From: an uncultured Pseudomonadota bacterium
GTDB lineage: Bacteria > Myxococcota_A > UBA796 > SXON01
NCBI GenBank assembly: GCA_903900265.1
Contig: CAIUMM010000162.1
Span: forward strand, 1 to 47,034
Length of the DNA stretch: 47,034 nucleotides
Reading direction: 5' to 3'
Shown here: positions 15,963 to 24,515 of the stretch, piece by piece
Numbering within the stretch: the first letter of the stretch is position 1
How the letters are laid out: every line of letters starts with the position of its first letter
Notes under the pieces: generated by a model
The model's input: only the letters and a program-made list of their open reading frames with translations
The model's database searches: none
What the model was told of the DNA's origin: nothing
Translations under genes and position numbers: made by a program

Positions 15963-17387
15963 TTGAAAACTGACTCCCGTTCACGGGCGCCCCGCCGCGG
16001 ACCCCGCAGCGGGTTGTATGCGGCGGGTGTGCTTGTGTTGGTGCTGCTGGGCTTGGAAGGCCTCGCGCGGATGGTACCCGAGGCGTGGTTGGCGCGCGAA
16101 ACCGCTGGCGGGCAGACGACCGCGCGGTCGTCCCCCTTGGTACCCAGCCCAACGCGCATCTTCCGGTTTCAGACCGGTTCGATTCTGCTCGCGGGGGCCA
16201 CCGCCACCATTGACGCCGACGGTCTCCGTGTGCCGTTGAACGCGGGCGCTCCTGGCGCTCCGCTGGTGATGACGCTCGGGGACTCCAGCATTTTTGGTCA
16301 CGGCGTGCAGGATGGCGAGACGCTGCACGACCGGCTGCAGGTGCGCCTTCAGGCTGCAGGCATCGCGACGAACGTGACTACGGCGGCGCAGCCTGGCTAT
16401 TCTACGGTTCAAGAGCTCGCGGTGATGCGCGAGGCTGGGTGGGCGCGCGAGCCTTCGCTGCTGGTGATCGGCACGATGTGGAGCGACGCGCATCTGGACC
16501 GGTACCGCGACGCTGAGATGGTGGAGCAGGACCACGACCAGTTGCTCGCCCGTAGCGCGCTGTACCGGCTGCTCGAGTACGGAACTGCGACTGCGCTGGG
16601 GCGTCCTACGGCCCGGCAGGTGAGCTGGCCGACGCCCTCCGACGCGGGCATTCGACGGGTGCCCTTGGGGGATTATCGGGACAACCTCGACGAGCTTCTG
16701 TCCGAAGCGGCGACGCGCGGCGTCTCGGCGGTGCTGCTCGGGTTGCCGGAGATCGGCTGGCTCGCATCGGCGACCACCGACGAGGGCACCGGGGCCCCGT
16801 ACTTCAAGATGCTGCGGGACGTGGCCGCTGCGCGCGGCGTCCCCTTCGTCGATGGGGTTGCGGCGTTCAAAGCCTATACCGGGGGGGAGGAGCTGTTCAG
16901 CGACGGCCTCCATCCCTCCGCGACCGGCCAGGACCTGCTGGCCGCGGCGGTTTCGAGCGCTGTGGTTGGCGCGGGTTGGCCCGCGGCGAAGGTCGTACCG
17001 CGTTCGGGCGCGAGCAACGTCGAGGTGCCCGCTGATCCGCAGGATGGGAACGGCGCTTTACCGCGAACCTCGATGTTGCAGCCGCTCGGGGGCAATCCGG
17101 CGGAGGAGACCGTACGGGAACGTCCGGGGCTGCTCCCAGCGACCCCTGCCGCGGGGAGCGCTCCGCCCGAAGGGAGCGGAGGTGCCCGGCCAGGGATGCA
17201 GTCTGAAGTGCCTCCGGGGATGCAACCGGGGATGCAGCCGATGATGCAACCGGGGATGCAGCCGATGATGCAGCCCGGAATGCCTCCGATGATGCAGCCT
17301 GGGATTCAATCTGGGATGCCGCCGATGATGCAGCCGGGGATGCCGCCGATGATGCAACCGGGGATGCAGCAGCCGCCTCGTCCCTGA
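15963..17387 (+). CDS. SGNH/GDSL-family hydrolase-like protein with Met-Pro-Gln repeat tail
   Basis: 474 residues, start TTG 15963 just after an in-frame TAG at 15951, with a weak AGGT upstream. A membrane anchor spans ~18-34. The SGNH fold begins with MTLGDSSIFGHG (nucleophile S108 in GDS) and ends with SDGLHPSATG, which supplies the Asp/His pair, so a lipase/acyl-esterase active site is complete. The wording resembles acetyltransferase/AlgX-like envelope SGNH proteins. From ~390 a Pro/Gly linker leads to a C-terminal tail of repeated 8-residue units (MQPGMQPM). The tail may be an extended, Met-rich surface or metal-contact segment. Acetyl-ester or lipid substrate is a guess. Confidence 0.75.
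   Translation: MKTDSRSRAPRRGPRSGLYAAGVLVLVLLGLEGLARMVPEAWLARETAGGQTTARSSPLVPSPTRIFRFQTGSILLAGATATIDADGLRVPLNAGAPGAPLVMTLGDSSIFGHGVQDGETLHDRLQVRLQAAGIATNVTTAAQPGYSTVQELAVMREAGWAREPSLLVIGTMWSDAHLDRYRDAEMVEQDHDQLLARSALYRLLEYGTATALGRPTARQVSWPTPSDAGIRRVPLGDYRDNLDELLSEAATRGVSAVLLGLPEIGWLASATTDEGTGAPYFKMLRDVAAARGVPFVDGVAAFKAYTGGEELFSDGLHPSATGQDLLAAAVSSAVVGAGWPAAKVVPRSGASNVEVPADPQDGNGALPRTSMLQPLGGNPAEETVRERPGLLPATPAAGSAPPEGSGGARPGMQSEVPPGMQPGMQPMMQPGMQPMMQPGMPPMMQPGIQSGMPPMMQPGMPPMMQPGMQQPPRP
17213..17372 (+). repeat. 24-nt in-frame tandem repeats (Met/Pro/Gln-rich tail)
   Basis: About seven imperfect 24-nt units encode P-G-M-(Q/P)-P-M-M-Q. Neighbouring units are almost identical at the DNA level (the first two after 17225 especially), so unit number may vary between strains through slippage or recombination. 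Confidence 0.85.
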
Positions 17388-17421
17388 GCGTCAGCGCGCC
17401 TCGTTCTGGTGGCGATCGGGA

Positions 17422-18129
17422 TTACTGCGCTGGGGTGTTGGAGCCATCCGGAGCGTTCGGCTGCGTGGGGTTCACGGTGCGGGCGCTGTTCAGCTTGCCT
17501 AACGGGCCGCTTGTACAGCAACACCCGGCGTCGGGTGGAAGGTGCGCGAGGCTGGCCTCGCACACGGCGGTCTGCGGGCCTAAGTCCGGGCACGCCGTGC
17601 GGCCGCTGCACTTCAGGTATCCAGGGATCATGCCCGCGATCCGCTCGCCGTGGGGTCCGAGCGCCGCGGCGCGGAGCACGTCATCGGTGGGCGCGGAGTT
17701 CAGCAACCGCTGCGCGGCGTGGCCGACGCAGTCCGCCGCGAATTCGCCCGCCCAGTAACTGCACCGCTGCACCTGCTCTTCGTAGGTGGCCGCCACCCGG
17801 GACTCCAGCACGATGAACGAACAGTCCGCGACCCCGGCGCACATCTGGAGCAGGTCTCCGCCTTGGAACGACAGGTTCTTGGAGGCTTCGCTCACCCAGC
17901 GGGTACGGCACGCGTCGGCCCCGACTTTCGACAACGAGGCGCACATGGTGTCCGCGGTGGCGAGGTCTTTGACCTCCACGACGTTTCGAGTGACGCAGGC
18001 CGCCAGCAGCTCATCGTTCTGGCTGTAGAGCGCGCAAGGGCCGGTCGGCGGGGCTTCGGTCTCACACCCAAACAGCGCGGTGAACCACAGGGCAGAAGCA
18101 AAAAACCGCGACGTAGAACGCTGCCGCAT
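17422..18129 (-). CDS. Cys-rich lipoprotein, paralogue of next gene
   Basis: 235 residues from ATG 18129; a signal peptide leads to a lipobox (FTALFGC, Cys at 22). The mature part has some 15 cysteines. Conserved points shared with the neighbour at 18134-18865: C-A-x-Y near the N-terminus, N-x-V-x-x-x-D, C-R-x-x-W-V-S-x-A-S, GGDLLQMC-x-G-x-x-D-C, FIVLESRV, C-x-Y-W, F-A-x-D-C-V-x-H-A, PHGE-x-x-A-G-x-I-P-x-Y-L-x-C and R-T-x-C-P-D-L-G. Even spacing of the cysteines suggests disulphides in an exported helical fold. The two genes are four bases apart. Function unknown; I recognise no family. Confidence 0.75.
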   Translation of the reverse strand: MRQRSTSRFFASALWFTALFGCETEAPPTGPCALYSQNDELLAACVTRNVVEVKDLATADTMCASLSKVGADACRTRWVSEASKNLSFQGGDLLQMCAGVADCSFIVLESRVAATYEEQVQRCSYWAGEFAADCVGHAAQRLLNSAPTDDVLRAAALGPHGERIAGMIPGYLKCSGRTACPDLGPQTAVCEASLAHLPPDAGCCCTSGPLGKLNSARTVNPTQPNAPDGSNTPAQ

Positions 18130-18133
18130 CGCC

Positions 18134-18865
18134 TTAGGGCATCGCCGGTGCGGGGGGCCCACCGAGCTCCGGCGGACCTTGTGGTCCAGGCGGTGCGTGA
18201 GTTCCGGGCGCAAAACCTTGATCGGCTCCGGTGCTGTTGCCATTCTCGTCGGGCGGTTCCATGGTGCAGTGGGCGTTCGAGTCGCTCAACAGCTGGTTCA
18301 GACTGTCGGTGCACACTGAGGTCATCGCTCCGAGGTCCGGACAGGTCGTTCGCTTCTGGCAGATCAAGTAGCTTGGGATCAGACCGGCGAGGAGCTCTCC
18401 GTGGGGTTGAGCCGCGGCCTCCTTCAGCGTTGCGTCGTCTGGATAGGTGCTGACGAGGCGATTTACGGCGTGGCGTACGCAGTCTTCCGCGAAGGTTTTT
18501 ACCCAGTAGTCACAGCGCGCGACCGCCTCGGGGTAGCTGTCCGGCACGCGGGATTCGAGGACCATGAACTCGCATTCGTCCTCGCCCACGCACACCTTCA
18601 GCAGGTCGACGCCTTCCCACTGAGGGCTCATCGACGCGGACCACACCCATTGCCTGCGGCACTCTTTTTCCGCCTCGGTGGGCAGCGTGCTGCAGATGGC
18701 GCTCACCGCGCGGATGTCGAGCACGTTGACGATCTCCCGGTTGATACAGGAGGACAAGAGCTCGACATTGGCGGCGTACGGCGCGCACGCGGGAATCGCA
18801 GGCTCCGCGGTGCCGAACGTCGGCACGTAGGCGCACGCGGCGAGCAGAAGGGCGGCGAGGCTCAT
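18134..18865 (-). CDS. Cys-rich lipoprotein, paralogue of previous gene
   Basis: 243 residues from ATG 18865, overlapping the upstream stop (ATGA). The signal peptide is very short, with lipobox LLAAC (Cys at 11). Its cysteines and the motifs C-R-R-Q-W-V, VDLLKVC-x-G-x-x-E-C-E-F, MVLESRVPD, CDYW, FAEDCVRHAVNRLV, PHGELLAGLIPSYLIC and RTTCPDLG line up with the protein at 17422-18129, so the pair arose by tandem duplication. The C-terminal ~45 residues are a Pro/Gly-rich tail that the two do not share. I infer an envelope protein stabilised by disulphides. Function unknown. Confidence 0.75.
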   Translation of the reverse strand: MSLAALLLAACAYVPTFGTAEPAIPACAPYAANVELLSSCINREIVNVLDIRAVSAICSTLPTEAEKECRRQWVWSASMSPQWEGVDLLKVCVGEDECEFMVLESRVPDSYPEAVARCDYWVKTFAEDCVRHAVNRLVSTYPDDATLKEAAAQPHGELLAGLIPSYLICQKRTTCPDLGAMTSVCTDSLNQLLSDSNAHCTMEPPDENGNSTGADQGFAPGTHAPPGPQGPPELGGPPAPAMP

Positions 18866-19173
18866 CGCCGCAGGTGCGCGGCGGAGACGCGCCGCTGGCA
18901 GTTGCCCACTTCGGTGCCGGTGAGCAGGGAGCACAACAGGTTGCCATCTTCGATGGTGGACTTCGGGTTCAGCCGAAGCCAATGGTTCACCGCCGCGGTG
19001 CGCACGATGGGGTCCTGAAAGCGCCCGATCGCTTGCACCGCCTCTTGAGCGGTGACTGGCGTCGCCTTTTGGAACACAGCAAAGTCGCAAACGTCGGGCG
19101 TGGACTCACATGCGGGTTCTCCGCAGCCGACGAGCAGGCAGGCACCGATGAGGGAGCAGAGCCGAAAGAGCAT
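18862..19173 (-). CDS. Small lipoprotein sharing the N-terminal module of the Cys-rich pair
   Basis: 103 residues, signal peptide with lipobox LLVGC (Cys at 17). The C-terminal half (LLCSLLTGTEVGNCQRR) lines up with AICSTLPTEAEKECRRQ in the 18134 protein and with the equivalent of the 17422 protein (C-R-T-R-W-V), so it looks like a single-module member of the same family or a shortened copy. It ends with TGA where the next gene's ATG begins. The three genes, encoded in one direction and coupled, are probably one operon with the thioesterase upstream at 19183. Confidence 0.65.
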   Translation of the reverse strand: MLFRLCSLIGACLLVGCGEPACESTPDVCDFAVFQKATPVTAQEAVQAIGRFQDPIVRTAAVNHWLRLNPKSTIEDGNLLCSLLTGTEVGNCQRRVSAAHLRR

Positions 19174-19182
19174 GTGAAAAGA

Positions 19183-19587
19183 CTAACCTGAGACGGTGGC
19201 CTTCGCGCTGTCCGCGACCCCCGAAGGCAGCCGCACCAGCTTGTTCTGACGATCCACACACACCAGCTGCACCTGCCCGTCGACCATCGCCTGCTTGCCA
19301 TCCGGTCGCCACACCGCCTGATGAAACACCGCTCGGTACTCGCTCTCGAGGCGCACGGTGGTGCGAACCTCCAGCTCATCGCCGAAGCGCGCGCCCTCGC
19401 GGAACGACAACTCGGCTTTGTACACCACGAATCCGATGCCTTCGTCTCGGTACAAGCGCACGAGCTCGTCGGCCCCGAGCACGTGCTCTCGGGCGCGCTC
19501 AAAGTACTTCAAATAGTTGGCGTGGTAGACCAACCCGGAGTGGTCGGTGTCCTCGTAGTAGATACGGAACGAAAAGCGGTGTGACAT
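19183..19587 (-). CDS. ybgC: Acyl-CoA thioesterase, YbgC/4HBT family
   Basis: 134 residues, a single hot-dog domain. The family motif is intact: YYEDTDHSGLVYHANYLKYFERARE with the catalytic Asp at D15 (DTD). YbgC-type enzymes hydrolyse short to medium acyl-CoA esters and in many Gram-negatives are the first gene of the tol-pal cluster; tolQRAB and pal are not next to this copy. Cytosolic, no signal peptide. It lies just upstream of the Cys-rich lipoprotein set in the same direction with only 9 bp between, so co-transcription is likely. Confidence 0.9.
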   Translation of the reverse strand: MSHRFSFRIYYEDTDHSGLVYHANYLKYFERAREHVLGADELVRLYRDEGIGFVVYKAELSFREGARFGDELEVRTTVRLESEYRAVFHQAVWRPDGKQAMVDGQVQLVCVDRQNKLVRLPSGVADSAKATVSG

Positions 19588-19654
19588 CGTCGCCGGCTAA
19601 CGTGTCGCGCGCCGGCTCCGCAGTTTCCGGATAGCGCGCCGCAGGAGCTATCCG

Positions 19655-20275
19655 TTGATCACCGTTCACCTGCTTCGTCACGGCCAGACCGCTTGGAACG
19701 TCGAACGGCGGTTCCTGGGCCTCACCGATATCGCTCTGGACGCCGTAGGGACCGAGCAAGTGCATCGGTTGGCAAAGGTTTTTCCATCTACGGAAGCGGT
19801 GTACAGCAGCCCGCTCTTGCGCGCGTGGACGACGGCCTTGGGCGTCGCGGGCACCGCGCCGCTCGCGGCGGACAGCGGGCTTGTGGAGATGCACATGGGC
19901 GTGCTGGAGGGGCTGGGCGCGGACGAAGCGCTGCAGCGCTACAGCGCGCTTTTTCAGAGCTTCCGGGCCGACCCTTCGACGGTCGTCATCCCCGAGGGGG
20001 AGACGCTCTCGCAGGCTGCAGACCGCATGACCGCAGCTTGGACGCGCATTGTTGTGCCTTCGGCGCCTCAGAATGTCGCGATCGTCTCGCATCAAATGGC
20101 GTTGTCCGCCCTGCTTTGTCGCCTGACCGGGGCGCCGCTCTCGACCTACCGTGCGTTTACGCAGCGCAACACCGCGTGGACCACGGTGACGGTTGACCCG
20201 ACGCGCCCGCTCGACCCCGCAGGGATCCACGTGATCACGCGCGATCATGCTCCCCACCTCGTCGATATGGGATAG
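19655..20275 (+). CDS. Histidine phosphatase family protein (phosphoglycerate mutase-like)
   Basis: 206 residues from TTG 19655; AGGAG eight bases upstream decides the start. The catalytic RHG motif is at 8-10 (LLRHGQT, H9), an arginine follows in [11 protein letters not shown], and the second His is in IVSHQMA near 148. E at ~78-84 ([10 protein letters not shown]) fits the acid residue. These are the phosphatase-type residues (CobC, PhoE or alpha-ribazole phosphatase group); the exact phosphoester is not clear. It precedes fabG by 22 bp to the chosen GTG and is probably transcribed with it. Confidence 0.85.
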   Translation: MITVHLLRHGQTAWNVERRFLGLTDIALDAVGTEQVHRLAKVFPSTEAVYSSPLLRAWTTALGVAGTAPLAADSGLVEMHMGVLEGLGADEALQRYSALFQSFRADPSTVVIPEGETLSQAADRMTAAWTRIVVPSAPQNVAIVSHQMALSALLCRLTGAPLSTYRAFTQRNTAWTTVTVDPTRPLDPAGIHVITRDHAPHLVDMG

Positions 20276-20297
20276 ACGCGCGACGCACGAGGTCAGC

Positions 20298-21035
20298 GTG
20301 GAGCTTTTGAAGCAGGTTGCAGTGGTTACGGGCGCGAGCCGCGGCATTGGACGGGCAATTGCCCTCGAACTCGGTCGCGGGGGCGCTACCGTTGTCGTCA
20401 ACTACTTGAAGAACGCCGAAGCCGCCGAGCAGGTGGCACGCGAGATCGACAGCAGCGGCGGCGTGGGCAAGATCGTTCAAGCCGACGTCTCTACGCTCGA
20501 CGGCGTCTCGCGTCTGGTCGCCGCGGCCGAGGAGCTCGGCGGCATCGACATCCTCGTCAACAACGCCGGCATCACCCGCGATGGCTTGCTGCTGCGGATG
20601 ACCGACGACCAATGGTCCGACGTCATCGACACCAACCTCACCAGCACCTTCCGGCTTTGCCGCTCCGCCACCGAAGGCATGCTGCGCCGCCGTAAAGGCT
20701 GCATCGTCAACCTGACGTCCATCTCCGGCATCATGGGGAACGCGGGGCAAGCGAACTATGCGGCAGCAAAGGCCGGTATTATCGCCATGTCGCGCTCGCT
20801 CGCGAAAGAGATCGGCCGCCGAAACATCCGCGTCAACTGCGTCGCCCCGGGCTTCATCGACACCGACATGACCCAGAGCTTGCCGAGCGAGCTGATCGAC
20901 GGCGTGAAGCAGGTGATCCCGATGCGCCGGCTGGGGCGTCCCGAAGAGATCGCGCCGATCGTGCGCTTCCTCGCGGGTCCCGGTGCCAGCTACATCACCG
21001 GCCAGACCTTTGTCGTCGACGGTGGATTGAGCTAG
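20298..21035 (+). CDS. fabG: 3-oxoacyl-[acyl-carrier-protein] reductase
   Basis: 245 residues, the usual FabG length, from GTG 20298 with GAGG five bases upstream; an ATG at 20247 would lie inside the previous gene. NADPH-binding TGASRGIG (~11-18), NNAG, and the catalytic Ser-Tyr-Lys triad (LTSISG, then NYAAAKAG) are present. The C-terminal [10 protein letters not shown] is typical. It reduces 3-oxoacyl-ACP in fatty acid elongation. No other fab gene is nearby, so it could be an alternative FabG or a related acetoacetyl-CoA reductase. The 12-bp hairpin 15 bases after the stop should end its transcript. Confidence 0.9.
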   Translation: MELLKQVAVVTGASRGIGRAIALELGRGGATVVVNYLKNAEAAEQVAREIDSSGGVGKIVQADVSTLDGVSRLVAAAEELGGIDILVNNAGITRDGLLLRMTDDQWSDVIDTNLTSTFRLCRSATEGMLRRRKGCIVNLTSISGIMGNAGQANYAAAKAGIIAMSRSLAKEIGRRNIRVNCVAPGFIDTDMTQSLPSELIDGVKQVIPMRRLGRPEEIAPIVRFLAGPGASYITGQTFVVDGGLS

Positions 21036-21050
21036 CGATCGGGGTCGGGG

Positions 21051-21080
21051 CCCTCGCCTCGGGGGCTGCCGAGGCGAGGG
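21051..21080. terminator. Perfect 12-bp hairpin between convergent fabG and sdhB
   Basis: CCCTCGCCTCGG (21051-21062) pairs perfectly with CCGAGGCGAGGG (21069-21080) around a six-base loop. It sits in the 53-bp gap between two convergent genes and could stop transcription on both strands. There is no clear T-tract on either side. Confidence 0.75.
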
Positions 21081-21088
21081 AACTCGAT

Positions 21089-21873
21089 CTATGCGCCGTC
21101 GCCGGTGTCGCCTTCGCGGGGCGATGAGAACAGCGTGGCTTCGATGTACTCGCGGTTCATCTGGGCGATGTTGATCACCGAGATGCCCTTCGGGCAGACC
21201 GCGGAGCAGTCACCGTGGTTGGTGCAGTGGCCGAAGCCTTCGGCGTCCATCTGCAGCACCATCTTCTCGGTGCGGATCAGCCGCTCGGGCTGGCCCTGCG
21301 GCAGCAGGTTCAGATGCGCGACCTTGGCCGCGGTGAACAAGCTGGCGGATGCGTTCGGGCACATCGCGACGCACGCGCCGCAGCCGATACAAGCCGCGGC
21401 GTCCATCGCGCGATCCGCGCTGTCCTTCGTGACCGGGACGGAGTTGGCTTCGGGTGCCGACCCGGTGTTGGTCGACACGTAGCCGCCCGCCTGAATGATG
21501 CGGTCGAAGGACGAGCGATCGACGATGAGGTCGCGCAGGATCGGAAACGCGCGCGCGCGCCAAGGCTCCAACACCAGCTCGTCGCCGTCTTTGAACGAGC
21601 GCATGTGCAGCTGGCACACGGTCGTGCGCGGTACGGGACCGTGCGCGGAGCCGTTGATCACGAAGCCGCAGCTCCCGCAGATGCCCTCGCGGCAGTCGTG
21701 CTCGAAGGCGATGGGGTCCTTGCCCTCGGTCTCGAGGCGCTCGTTGAGCACGTCGAGCATCTCGAGGAAGCTCATGTGCTCGGAGACGTCGTTCACTTCG
21801 TACTTCTCGAAGTCGCCCTTGCCGCCGCGTGCTGTCGGTGCCTTCTGTCGCCAGATGTGCAGGGTGAGACGCA

Positions 21874-21874
<1 letters not shown>
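21089..21874 (-). CDS. sdhB: Succinate dehydrogenase/fumarate reductase iron-sulfur subunit
   Basis: 261 residues from ATG 21874, whose A is the last base of the sdhA stop (TAATG). All three cluster motifs are present: [2Fe-2S] C61-REGI-C66-GS-C69 with C87 (VPRTTVC), [4Fe-4S] [13 protein letters not shown], and the [3Fe-4S]-type [15 protein letters not shown]. It relays electrons from the flavoprotein to the quinone in the cytochrome b subunit. The sequence style is that of the three-subunit, single-cytochrome complex of Bacillus, Bacteroides and Deltaproteobacteria. Whether it works as SDH or as fumarate reductase depends on the quinone and cannot be read here. Confidence 0.93.
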
Positions 21875-23802
<1,928 letters not shown>

Positions 23803-23811
23803 CGGTTTCCC

Positions 23812-24495
23812 CTACTTCACGAGGTGCAGGACGCAGGCGGTGGTGATGGCGATATTTCCGCCGGTGACCGTCAGCGTGAAGACGCTGGCGATCACGCGGG
23901 CCAGGCGAAGTTGGCGCACGCCGGACAGGCCGAGCGTCTTCGTCATCGAGAAGGCGCCGTGCCACAAGTGCGAGGCCAACGCGAGGTTCGCGACGATGTA
24001 GAACGTGGCCCACAAGGGGTTCCCTAACAGGGAGGTCAGGTTCTCAAACGCGCGCGGCACGTTCCCGTCTTGCAAGTACGGTTCGGGGTGCACGTAGAAG
24101 CCGAACTCGGCGCCGGTGGTGAGGTTCAACAAGTGAAGCACGAAGAAGATCAGGATGATCGGGCCCGTGTACTTCATCGTACGCGAGTAGATCGTGCTCG
24201 CCTTCGCGTTCCACTTCCGGTAGCCGGTGGGGCGCGCGATGGCCGTGGCCGCGACGAGCTTGGCCTGAGCGACGATGTGCAGGCCGATCGAGCCGAACAC
24301 CACCGCACGACCCGCCCAGAGGATCTCCGGCTTGTGCAGGAACGCCCCATAGGTGTTCATCTCGTCCGCGCCGAGAAACACTTGCAGGTTGCCGATCATG
24401 TGGAAAAGCGTGAAGCCCAGCAGGATCAGTCCGGTCACAGCGACCACGACCTTGGCTCCGACGGTCGAGCGCCAGAACGAAAGCAGAAAGTTCAT
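23812..24495 (-). CDS. sdhC: Succinate dehydrogenase/fumarate reductase cytochrome b subunit
   Basis: 227 residues from ATG 24495, with GGAG six bases upstream. Five hydrophobic helices are expected. Candidate heme ligands H32 (LFHMIGN), H73 (GLHIVAQAK), H121 (VLHLLN) and H176 (ASHLWHG) are spaced as in the di-heme cytochrome b558 of Bacillus subtilis SdhC. One polypeptide carries the anchor and the quinone site, so no sdhD is needed. First gene of sdhCAB. The region upstream is only ~20 bp before the divergent propeller gene, so its promoter must lie within or beside that gene's 5' end. Confidence 0.9.
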   Translation of the reverse strand: MNFLLSFWRSTVGAKVVVAVTGLILLGFTLFHMIGNLQVFLGADEMNTYGAFLHKPEILWAGRAVVFGSIGLHIVAQAKLVAATAIARPTGYRKWNAKASTIYSRTMKYTGPIILIFFVLHLLNLTTGAEFGFYVHPEPYLQDGNVPRAFENLTSLLGNPLWATFYIVANLALASHLWHGAFSMTKTLGLSGVRQLRLARVIASVFTLTVTGGNIAITTACVLHLVK

Positions 24496-24515
24496 CAACA
24501 GCTCCGACTTGAGAT

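Noticed and set aside
18862..19173. Possible selenoprotein: reading through the TGA at the end of the small lipoprotein
   Set aside because: The extension after TGA is Pro/Arg/Ser noise in a frame that overlaps the next gene; no SECIS-like stem was apparent.
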